A stretch of 64,000 nt of DNA from an uncultured Eubacteriales bacterium (GTDB lineage: Bacteria; Bacillota; Clostridia; Christensenellales; Aristaeellaceae). The DNA lies in contig ONCV01000019.1 in the NCBI GenBank assembly GCA_900316415.1, positions 1 to 64,000 on the forward strand, given 5' to 3'. The notes beneath the pieces were generated by a model that saw only the letters and a program-made list of their open reading frames with translations, had not been told where the DNA came from and ran no database searches. The position numbers were made by a program, and so were the translations under genes. Below are positions 43,087 to 50,218 of this stretch, piece after piece. Numbering within the stretch: position 1 is the first letter of the stretch; every line of letters begins with the position of its first letter.

Positions 43087-43349
43087 GTGATCTGTGTTTA
43101 TCCCGCCGACTGCACTGACTTCTCCACCAATGGCAACGGAACTCTTGCTCCGCTGTCTGCGAAAGTCACAGAAACCCTGAATGAAGAATAAGAGCTGACG
43201 CTGGTGCATCCGATCGATGAAGCGGGCAAATGGCAGAGACTGGTGGAAGGCTGTATCCTCCGTGCCCCGGTGCCTGTGGCCACAACGCCCCGGGTGCACC
43301 TCTCCGCGCCGGGTGATGCCAGCGACACTGAGATCTATCGGATTCATAC
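43087..43349 (+). pseudogene. Phage tail-associated protein N-terminal fragment with internal stop
   Basis: From GTG at 43087 (ribosome site GAAGGAGGTG) the frame reads YPADCTDFSTNGNGTLAPLS ... TETLNEE, then a TAA at 43189, then ELTLVHPIDEAGKWQRLVEG ... HLSAPGDASDTEIYRI. This is the N-terminal domain of a siphophage tail/endopeptidase protein (Gp37-like), whose gene normally follows Dit. After 43349 it is fused to an unrelated regulator. Confidence 0.65.
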
Positions 43350-44580
43350 GGACTTCTATCAGGTCGGAGACGATGTAATCTTTGTGGTTAAAGTCCCGAT
43401 GGCGAATAGAGAAACCAAGCCAGTATTCATCAACGGTGATATGTTTCGCGGGACTTTTAAGCGTAACGTGGAAGGTGATTATCACTGTACTCCTGAAGAG
43501 GTTAAAGCGATGCTCCGGGATCAGGCAAGCACAAGCCCGGATATGAAAGTGCTGGAAGATGAGGAGATCTCAGACTTTGATTCGAGAAGCGTACGGCTCT
43601 ATCGTCTTCGCTATGAAGCAAGGAGACCAAACAGTGCTTGGGTAAAGCTTCCGGACGATCAGTTTCTCGTTCAAATTGGTGCTGCGAGTGATAAAACAAG
43701 AGATGGGAAAATACATCCTACAGCAGCCGGACTGCTGATGTTTGGGCAAGAGTATCGGATTACACCCCAGTTTCCGGAATACTTTCTGGATTATCGTGAG
43801 AAGCTTGATCTGCAGATTCGATGGACTGATCGCGTGCAGACACAATCGGGAGATTTCTCCGGAAATGTGTTTGATTTCTTCAGTCTGGTTTATCCGAAGA
43901 TCACTGCGGATTTCAAGAAGCCATTCATGACGGACGGGCCGTATCGCATAGAAGAAACGCCAAAACATCTGGCTGTTCGGGAAGCCATTGCAAACTGTCT
44001 TGTGAATGCGGACTATTTCCAGCGTTGGAGCGTTGTCATCGAACGATATCCTGACAGGATTGTTCTTTCCAATTCGGGGACAATCATCCCGGGCAAGAAA
44101 CAGATGCTGAGGGGCGGTATCTCTGAACCGAGAAACAGAAATCTGTTCAAAATGATCAATCTGATTGGTATCGGCGAGCACGCCGGCTCCGGAGTTCCGG
44201 ACATCTTTGATATATGGAAAAACGAGGGACTAAAGGAGCCACAGGTTAAGGAACAATTTGGAGCAGGCTTGCCTGATAGAACAACGATGATCCTGCCGCT
44301 TATGGAAGCTGAGGCTGACATTTCTGAAAAAAGTCAGGCAAAAAGTCAAGTAAAAAGTCAGATAAAAAAGGCAGATCAGATGGAAAGAAGGGCGGGTTCT
44401 GTTCTCAATGTTTTACGTGCGGAGCCAACAGCAACCACACCGAAGATAGCCATTATGCTTGGAATAACAGAACGACAGGTCAGAACGGTGTTGGATCAGA
44501 TGAAAGATCAACAAATTCTTCGTTTCGAGAGACATGGCCGAAGTGGAAGATGGATAATAAATGACTCGAAAACAGAATGA
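43204..44580 (+). pseudogene. COG2865-type ATP-binding regulator, C-terminal part, fused to a phage fragment
   Basis: The open frame of 458 codons starts with about 48 phage-derived codons (HPIDEAGKWQ...), then reads QVGDDVIFVVKVPMANRETKP. From there it follows the AlbA_2/HATPase_c_4 family: FRGTFKRNVEGDYHCTPEEV, AGLLMFGQEYRI, the ATPase N-box AVREAIANCLVNADY and GIGEHAGSGVPDIFDIW. A winged-helix end (TPKIAIMLGITERQVRTVLDQMKD) closes it. The N-terminal DNA-binding AlbA_2 half is missing; a matching piece lies at 41121. Whether the chimera is translated is uncertain. Confidence 0.7.
44431..44492 (+). repeat. 62-bp segment duplicated at 44827-44888 (source copy)
   Basis: This stretch of the regulator's winged-helix region starts GCAACCACACCGAAGAT and recurs 396 bases downstream, beyond the PTP relic, with about four mismatches. 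Confidence 0.85.
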
Positions 44581-44589
44581 GTTTTGCCC

Positions 44590-44629
44590 AGTAGTAGAAC
44601 ATTGGCTGTTTTACTACTTTTCTACTACC
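44590..44629. repeat. Island module border repeat D
   Basis: AGTAGTAGAAC (44590-44600) and TTTTACTACTTTTCTACTACC (44609-44629) repeat the inverted-half plus 11-bp tandem layout of copies B, C and E. It begins ten bases after the stop codon at 44580. A CTGCCGCG motif (44665-44672) and an AACGCGGCAAG motif (about 44740) follow, as in copy E. Confidence 0.75.
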
Positions 44630-44772
44630 GTTGGAGGACGCGATATGCAGCGTTTTGCCTCATTCTGCCGCGATTTATCCATAATAAAGATGCCATGCGG
44701 ACAGAATGAACAGAATTCCGAACGCCGGAGAACTTTGAAAACGCGGCAAGATGCGGCCGGAGGAGGCTTTAC

Positions 44773-44820
44773 ATGACCCAAACACGTATCCTTTTTATCT
44801 GCCACGGCAACAGTAACTAA
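44773..44820 (+). pseudogene. PTP 5'-end relic inside the island
   Basis: Behind GGAGGAGG an ATG opens MTQTRILFICHGNSN and a stop. The RILFICHGN part matches the start of the tyrosine phosphatase at 52748, then departs after TGCCACGGCAAC into AGTAACTAA, the same tail type as at 36188. It marks an internal junction. Confidence 0.7.
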
Positions 44821-44826
44821 ACGTAA

Positions 44827-44888
44827 GCAACCACACCGAAGATTGCCATTATGCTTGGAATCACAGAACGGCAGGCCAGAACGGTGTT
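44827..44888 (+). repeat. 62-bp duplicate of the regulator's winged-helix region
   Basis: Near-identical to 44431-44492 but out of any open gene, placed seven bases after the PTP relic's stop. It indicates that two related module ends were brought together by recombination. Confidence 0.85.
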
Positions 44889-45061
44889 CGAGAAGCAACG
44901 CTCGCCTTCGCAGCATTCAGTATGATTTGAATGCTGCTTTTCTTTTCCTTGGGTTTCTTTGGGACGGCCTTTGGGCCTTGGCAACAATTTCGATGAAATA
45001 TGACTCTTTTAGGTATGAAAAAACGTATAATAGTTGAAGATCTTCACACGGAGGTTCCCCA

Positions 45062-45535
45062 ATGGATAAGAGCTCGTTCGAAAAGCTGTATTTACAGCAG
45101 CTTCCTGGACTGTACCGGCTTGCAATGAGTATTCTGCATCACCAGGCTGATGCCCAGGATGCTGTACAACAATCGGTGCTTAAAGCTTGGAAAAGGGTCG
45201 AAAACATTCAGAATGGAAAAGGAAAAGCCTATCTTGCCCGAATTGTGATCAACGAATGTCACAACATTCAGCGGCACAGGCAGAGAGTTACTCCTGTTTC
45301 CGCTTTGCCTGAAGAGAGCGAGAATAATCTATCGGCGGAAGTCTGTGTTCTAAAGGAAAGTCTCAGTGGCATACCTGAGAAGCTCCGGACACCGTTCCTG
45401 CTCGTTTATATGGAAGGTTATAACGAGAAAGAAGCTGCAAAGGCACTGGGAATCACATTGTACTCCATAAAATCACGCCTGAAACGGGCAAAGCAGAAAC
45501 TTAAGATTGAACTGGGGGAGGAGGATGCCAGATGA
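45062..45535 (+). CDS. ECF-type RNA polymerase sigma factor
   Basis: This 157-aa sigma factor has region 2 (FEKLYLQQLPGLYRLAMSIL ... AQDAVQQSVLKAWKRV) and region 4 (LRTPFLLVYMEGYNEKEAAKALGITLYSIKSRLKRAKQKL). GGAGGTTCC precedes the ATG. A TATAAT at 45030-45035 lies upstream with no clear -35. It overlaps the next gene by four bases (ATGA), the usual sigma/anti-sigma arrangement. Confidence 0.92.
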   Translation: MDKSSFEKLYLQQLPGLYRLAMSILHHQADAQDAVQQSVLKAWKRVENIQNGKGKAYLARIVINECHNIQRHRQRVTPVSALPEESENNLSAEVCVLKESLSGIPEKLRTPFLLVYMEGYNEKEAAKALGITLYSIKSRLKRAKQKLKIELGEEDAR

Positions 45536-46446
45536 AAGACAATCTCAGAACAAAATTACGGATTATCTATGGTGAGCCGCCGGAAGAACTGGAGGACCTG
45601 ATTCATCGGCAGATTCTGTCCCTTCCTGATTCAGAAGGAGGAGAAATCACGATGAAGAAGACGATAAAGTTAAGAATTGCAATCGTTATAGGAATTCTGA
45701 TGGGAATCATGGCCATTGCGTATGCTGCCACAAACTGGATCAACCTGAACTGGAAAGGTGAGGAGGCAGAAAATACGCCTCGAATGCAGGAAACCCAGAA
45801 TATGGATTTGATAACACAGATGAACAACGCATTATTTGAGGTTCCTGATGAATACTATGGTGTGGTTATTTCAGAAAACAGTGAAGATGTAACTACGCGC
45901 TTCAAATTGAGTCGATCTGAATCTCTGTCTGTGCTGGATGGAATCCCGCTGATGCGAGTCCCGGATATTTCATTCTCCGGAACAACAGAGGTTGAACTGG
46001 AATATCAATGCAGAGAACAGGGCGAATACGTGCTGGCCGGTGAAGAGCAGAACAATGGATTTACTATCAGAAAATACAGCATCGCACCGGAAAATGAGGT
46101 GATTACGGGCTATTTGGTTCAATGCTGGGAAAATGATAAAGTTGTGAAATCCATCAGATCCTCTCTTACCCCATCATTGAACCATATGTTCGGCTTCCGG
46201 TCTGAAGAGAATATTGATACCCGTGTTGTAACAGTTCCCGGAATGGAAAAAGCGTTATGGATTACTCGGAATGGAAGAACTACCTTAAGAATGATCAGGA
46301 AGCTTGAGCAACCGGTGACAGTGAAAGCTGCACCGGAAAGCTCAGCAGGAGAATCTGATGGTACGATAGTTTATGAGTATGAATTGATCACCGTAAACAA
46401 TTTTACCTTTGATGAATGTGAGCAGTATTTCCAGGTTTCAGGATAA
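45532..46446 (+). CDS. Probable membrane-anchored anti-sigma factor
   Basis: This 304-aa protein has a short cytosolic N-terminus (about residues 1-48), one membrane segment (IAIVIGILMGIMAIAYAA, about 49-66) and a large outer domain without a recognised family. Its start overlaps the ECF sigma stop. Topology and gene order are those of an anti-sigma factor with an external sensor part. The zinc-type (ZAS) cysteines are absent, so the inhibitory region would be of another kind. Confidence 0.72.
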   Translation: MKDNLRTKLRIIYGEPPEELEDLIHRQILSLPDSEGGEITMKKTIKLRIAIVIGILMGIMAIAYAATNWINLNWKGEEAENTPRMQETQNMDLITQMNNALFEVPDEYYGVVISENSEDVTTRFKLSRSESLSVLDGIPLMRVPDISFSGTTEVELEYQCREQGEYVLAGEEQNNGFTIRKYSIAPENEVITGYLVQCWENDKVVKSIRSSLTPSLNHMFGFRSEENIDTRVVTVPGMEKALWITRNGRTTLRMIRKLEQPVTVKAAPESSAGESDGTIVYEYELITVNNFTFDECEQYFQVSG

Positions 46447-46484
46447 TAAAAGGCATGCAATCCTGAGCTGGGCAACAGGAATAC

Positions 46485-46513
46485 GCACCGGGCCATCTCG
46501 GCCCGGTGCTTTT
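46485..46513 (+). terminator. Terminator of the sigma/anti-sigma operon
   Basis: A perfect 10-bp stem, GCACCGGGCC (46485-46494) and GGCCCGGTGC (46500-46509), is followed by TTTTC. Confidence 0.85.
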
Positions 46514-46630
46514 CTACGATTATTCCTGCTGATATTTGGTAGGAACGTGATGATAGACAACAAGCAAAGCGATTTTGATCGCGACAAAACCGGTGAGGGT
46601 CAGGATATCGAAGAAGCTGTTCCTGGTTGG

Positions 46631-46667
46631 ATAAAAATATCCGCATTTGCCATGGCAACAGTGACGA
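46631..46667 (+). pseudogene. Third PTP 5'-end relic, degraded
   Basis: The segment ATCCGCATTTGCCATGGCAACAGTGAC aligns with the relic at 44773 (ATCC...ATCTGCCACGGCAACAGTAAC). In one frame it reads NIRICHGNSDEK against RILFICHGNSN. The upstream ATCGCGACAAAACC also resembles the phosphatase leader. It no longer has a start codon in frame. Confidence 0.55.
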
Positions 46668-46715
46668 AAAAAACAGGAAGCGGCTTGTAACCACTTCCCA
46701 TCATTTTAGAAAAGC

Positions 46716-46940
46716 ATGGCACGCTTCAAATGCACGCTTCAGGTATGGATACTTTTTCACTCTGCTTTTTATGATTTTACTGCCGAAGAGGTTTCCAGGG
46801 CTTATGTACCAATGGGTTTAGTAAACTTATTCATGTATATCCTGTCTTATCTGCCTATTCTGATCACAGTTGCTGTGATTATGAATCTGATTGATCATCC
46901 CGGGAATTCTTTCCATTCTGATGCTCAGAAACAGCAATAG
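46716..46940 (+). other. Open frame with a membrane segment, probable gene remnant
   Basis: A 74-codon frame contains a hydrophobic stretch (LVNLFMYILSYLPILITVAVIMNLI) followed by a polar tail. There is no good ribosome site, and its end overlaps the XRE gene on the other strand by 62 bases. It may be the tail of a lost membrane protein. Confidence 0.35.
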
Positions 46941-47256
46941 ACTGGTTTGCTTCCAGACCGGTAAGAAAATCCGAAAGGCGTGTAAGGGCGGGTTCGGAAA
47001 GATGATGAATACGGTGAAGCACATTCTGCATTAACCAATCTGTCTGATCCATTTCTTCCTTATTCTCATCAATCAGTTCGGATAGCGGAATATGTAATGC
47101 TGTGGCCAGTTGACGCATTGTATATTCAGAAGGGGAGCTTTTTCCGTTTTCCAATTTGCTGATTGCCTGCTGAGAGATTCCGGAGAGCCTTGACAACTGC
47201 TGCTGCGATAAGCAGGCTTTTTTTCTTGCTTCAATGAGTTTTTCTGAAAAAGCCAA
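46879..47256 (-). CDS. XRE family helix-turn-helix transcriptional regulator
   Basis: This 125-aa protein has a Cro/C1-type HTH at residues 5-60 (LIEARKKACLSQQQLSRLSG ... QQAISKLENGKSSPSEYTMRQLATAL) and a short helical C-terminal part. It is divergent from the RNA ligase gene, and the spacer holds a palindrome overlapping both promoters, so it probably represses both. Such regulators commonly control mobile-element cargo. Confidence 0.9.
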   Translation of the reverse strand: MAFSEKLIEARKKACLSQQQLSRLSGISQQAISKLENGKSSPSEYTMRQLATALHIPLSELIDENKEEMDQTDWLMQNVLHRIHHLSEPALTRLSDFLTGLEANQSIAVSEHQNGKNSRDDQSDS

Positions 47257-47288
47257 AGGGAAATGCCCCCCTTCCTCATGATATCCGG

Positions 47289-47335
47289 ATTATACCACAA
47301 TAGTGGTTGACATAATACCTGTATTGTGGTAAAGT
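47289..47335. promoter_or_regulatory. Divergent promoters with an XRE operator
   Basis: TACCACAATA (47293-47302) and TATTGTGGTA (47322-47331) are perfect inverted arms. On the plus strand TTGACA (47307-47312) and TAAAGT (47330-47335) are 17 bases apart; on the minus strand the -10 TATAAT covers 47289-47294. The arms overlap both -10 elements, so one dimer or tetramer could switch off both genes. Confidence 0.75.
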
Positions 47336-47345
47336 TAAACCACTT

Positions 47346-47363
47346 TAGTAGTAGAACTGGCGG
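47346..47363. repeat. Half copy of the island border repeat
   Basis: TTAGTAGTAGAACTGGCG matches the left half of border repeat D (AGTAGTAGAACATTGGC) but lacks the TTTTACTAC tandem. Confidence 0.4.
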
Positions 47364-47397
47364 AGACATGATTCACGATCAGAAAGGAGGCCAGATC

Positions 47398-48441
47398 ATG
47401 AGAAAGCTGGCAAGTATAGAAAAGGTAAGGAAAGTGGAGCCGATTGAAGGCGCGGATCGCATCGAACTGGCGCATGTGCTGGGCTGGCAGTGCGTGGTGA
47501 ACAAAGGACAATTCAAGGAAATGGACACGGCTGTGTACTTTGAAATTGATAGCTTTCTGCCGATTCGTCCGGAATTCGAATTCTTGAGGAAATCCTGCTA
47601 CAAGAAGACGGATATCATGGGCGAAGGATTCAAGCTCCGGACAATGACCTTCCGGGGACAGATTTCACAGGGACTGCTGCTTCCTGTCAGCCAGTTTCCG
47701 GAGATCCCTTCAGATGCTGAAGTTGGGACAGGCGTTGCGGAGATTCTTGGCGTTCGCAAGTGGGAGATTGAAGAAAAGGCTACCACTGGCGGGAATGTGA
47801 TCGGTACCCTGCCATACGATATCCCGCACACGGATGAAACCCGCGTGCAGGAGAATCCGGATCTGATCCAGGCTTTTGCAGGGCTGGAATACTATATCAG
47901 CACCAAGATGGACGGAAGCTCCCACTCCATCGGGATTGATGAAGAAGGATTCCATGTGACCGGGCATAATTATGAGTACAAGAATGACGGCTCCAGCTTC
48001 TTCTATAATCTGGTCAACGAACGCGGCTACCAGGAGAAGATGGAAGCTTTTGCAAAGGAAAACGAGCTGAAAACACTGACGATTCAGGGCGAACTTTGTG
48101 CGCCGGGCATTCAGAAAAACAGACTTCGCCTGACCAAGCCGGAATGGTACGTTTTCACCATCCGGGAGAACGGAAAGCGGGTCGGATTAAAGCGTATGCT
48201 GCAGATCTGTGAAGCGTTGGGCATGCCGCATGTGCCAATCGAAGAAGTGGACAAAGATCTGCCGAGCCACTATCCAACCGTAGAGGCCTTGCTGGCACGT
48301 GCCGACGGTGAATACCCGAATGGCGGTAAGAAGGAAGGAATTGTGATTCGTCCGACGGAACCAGTATTCTGTCCACTGATCAGCGCCAGTCTGTCCATGA
48401 AGGTGGTCAGCAATAAATACCTGCTGAAAAACGAGGACTGA
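47398..48441 (+). CDS. RNA ligase (ATP), DraRnl/Rnl5-like
   Basis: This 347-aa protein combines an N-terminal OB-like domain (about residues 1-130) with a nucleotidyltransferase domain. The lysine that takes AMP is K170 in STKMDGSS; motif IIIa/IV is EGIVIRP and motif V is SMKVVSNKYLL. This order (OB first) and K170 position match the Deinococcus nick-sealing RNA ligase DraRnl (about 340 aa, lysine near 165). AAAGGAGG precedes the ATG. It probably repairs nicked RNA; control by the divergent XRE repressor suggests induction under stress or invasion. Confidence 0.88.
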   Translation: MRKLASIEKVRKVEPIEGADRIELAHVLGWQCVVNKGQFKEMDTAVYFEIDSFLPIRPEFEFLRKSCYKKTDIMGEGFKLRTMTFRGQISQGLLLPVSQFPEIPSDAEVGTGVAEILGVRKWEIEEKATTGGNVIGTLPYDIPHTDETRVQENPDLIQAFAGLEYYISTKMDGSSHSIGIDEEGFHVTGHNYEYKNDGSSFFYNLVNERGYQEKMEAFAKENELKTLTIQGELCAPGIQKNRLRLTKPEWYVFTIRENGKRVGLKRMLQICEALGMPHVPIEEVDKDLPSHYPTVEALLARADGEYPNGGKKEGIVIRPTEPVFCPLISASLSMKVVSNKYLLKNED

Positions 48442-48453
48442 TGCACGCCGGAC

Positions 48454-48577
48454 GATGAACCGCACACGGGTACAGCAGGTACTGCAACTGGCGAGAACGC
48501 AGCAGAATTTTGAAAAGCCTTGGTGACACAGCCCCATCCTTCGAGGAAGCGGAGGAGAAGCACAAGGAAGCCGAAGA
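48454..48577 (+). pseudogene. Short frameshifted C-terminal remnant
   Basis: Between the ligase and the next gene, MNRTRVQQVLQLARTQQNFE stops, and another frame gives PSFEEAEEKHKEAEE and a stop. The amphipathic, charged content looks like the decayed end of a protein that I cannot identify. Confidence 0.3.
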
Positions 48578-49639
48578 ATGAAAATGACGATGAAGCTATC
48601 TGAAATGGAATCCCTGATCCTGCGGGACGTCTGCTATGTGCGGATGAAAGTGCTGAAGGTGAGCGAAATGGAAGATCCGGAAGCGGTACCGATCCATACT
48701 GAACTGAATGACTTCTTGGTTCGGCAATGCCTGCCCGTTTTTGACTTCTTTCGCTGCGCGATGGAGGGAAACGAGCTCGCTGTGAGAAGGCAGGCAGATA
48801 AGCAGCGGGAAATGGGACCTCATGCCGGAGGAGAATATTATGATGGCATGATTGCGGATTATCAGGGAACGATGAACAACCTGATGCAGGGAGGCCACTA
48901 TGGAGTGGAGGAAGTAGTTCGCCTTCAAAACAGGCTGAAAGGCTTTATCAAGGAGGCTCAGACGCCGCCAGCAAGGACCCTGTATATTGCGGACTGCCAT
49001 TTCTATCATGATCGAATCTGTCGAGAAATGGATCGCAGAGGTTTTTCCGGCTTTGAAGAGATGAACGCGCACATGGTAGAACAGTGGAACAGCAAGGTGC
49101 GCGACAGAGATGATGTCTATATTCTCGGCGATTTCTCGATTGCAAAAGCGGATGCCACAGCCAAAATCCTCCGGCAGCTGAAAGGCAAACTTCACCTTTT
49201 GATCGGGAACCATGACAAATATCTCGCGGATAGGAGCTTTGATCGCGGTCTCTTCCGCAGCATTGAACCGTATCAGGAGATCCGTGACAACGGAAGGCAG
49301 GTGATTCTCTCGCATTATCCGGTGTTCTGCTATAAAGGACAGTACCGCCGGGATAAAGCTGGGAATCCATTGACCTACATGCTTTACGGGCATGTCCACA
49401 ACACCCATGATGAAAGGCTGATCAATCGCTTCATTATGGAAACAAGGGAAACAAAGGTTACATCGAAGTATGTGGCCGAACCGCAACCAATCCCCTGCAA
49501 CATGATCAACTGCTTTTGTATGTTCAGTGATTACAAGCCGCTAACGTTATCTGAATGGATAGATGTGGATCGGAAAAGACGCGCCGAACAACCGGATCGG
49601 AGGATAGATAATGGAACTTCGAGAGCTGACACTGAATGA
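48578..49639 (+). CDS. Metallophosphoesterase with an N-terminal helical domain
   Basis: This 353-aa protein has an N-terminal part of about 125 residues without a known family, then a calcineurin-like phosphoesterase: YIADCHFYHD, ILGDFSIAK, LIGNHDKY, ILSHYPVF and MLYGHVHNTHDE supply the di-metal ligands. The DCHF-H start resembles the YmdB/phage-type single-domain phosphoesterases. AAGGAAG precedes the ATG. It is close to an RNA ligase, so a role in nucleic acid end healing is possible but inferred. Confidence 0.8.
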   Translation: MKMTMKLSEMESLILRDVCYVRMKVLKVSEMEDPEAVPIHTELNDFLVRQCLPVFDFFRCAMEGNELAVRRQADKQREMGPHAGGEYYDGMIADYQGTMNNLMQGGHYGVEEVVRLQNRLKGFIKEAQTPPARTLYIADCHFYHDRICREMDRRGFSGFEEMNAHMVEQWNSKVRDRDDVYILGDFSIAKADATAKILRQLKGKLHLLIGNHDKYLADRSFDRGLFRSIEPYQEIRDNGRQVILSHYPVFCYKGQYRRDKAGNPLTYMLYGHVHNTHDERLINRFIMETRETKVTSKYVAEPQPIPCNMINCFCMFSDYKPLTLSEWIDVDRKRRAEQPDRRIDNGTSRADTE

Positions 49640-50102
49640 TGTGGAGGAGCTGTTGAAAATTACCTGCCATCCAGAAGTGACCAAGTATACCCCTAACGTG
49701 ATCCAGGATAGGGACACACTGGTGTCCTGGCTAAAGAACAAGCCGTCAACGGATCGTGAGTATATGATCCTGCTGGACGAACGGGTTATCGGAGAATGCA
49801 GTCTGGACGAAAAGAGTGGTGACATTGGCATTATGCTGTACCCGGAATACTGGCGGCAGGGGTATGGGACAGCAGCAGTAAAGCGGCTGCTTCAGATGGC
49901 AGAAGACGCGGGGTTGGATGAAGTTTCTGCCCAAACGGATCGAAGAAACGAGGCTTGCATCGCCCTGCTTGAAGGAGTGGACTTTGTTCGCTGCGGAATG
50001 GGCTGGAGCCTTTCAGAGGACGTTCTGGAAAAACCGTTGAACGATCTCCAGGAGATACTGATTTTCAAACGAAGCCTGGGGAAGGAATCGGGAGGCAAAT
50101 AA
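49611..50102 (+). CDS. GNAT family N-acetyltransferase
   Basis: This 163-aa protein has the RimJ/RimL-type core MLYPEYWRQGYGTAAVKRLLQMAEDAGLDEVSAQTD and a final strand FVRCGMGWSL. It starts inside the end of the preceding phosphoesterase gene (29-base overlap) behind GGAGG, so the two are probably coupled. The substrate is unknown. Confidence 0.88.
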   Translation: MELRELTLNDVEELLKITCHPEVTKYTPNVIQDRDTLVSWLKNKPSTDREYMILLDERVIGECSLDEKSGDIGIMLYPEYWRQGYGTAAVKRLLQMAEDAGLDEVSAQTDRRNEACIALLEGVDFVRCGMGWSLSEDVLEKPLNDLQEILIFKRSLGKESGGK

Positions 50103-50218
50103 ATGTCAGAGCGTGTGGCGACCGTTTGGCGGATATTGCGGAGCGTGATGTGCGTCGGTGGATAGATGGTAACCCCCAATAACCCCTCGCAGGGGTGTAA
50201 CCCGTAGGAGGAAATGGA

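Noticed and set aside
46549..46690. Frame MIDNKQSDFDRDKTGE... as a small gene
   Set aside because: It overlaps the third PTP relic, has a poor ribosome site and no family resemblance.
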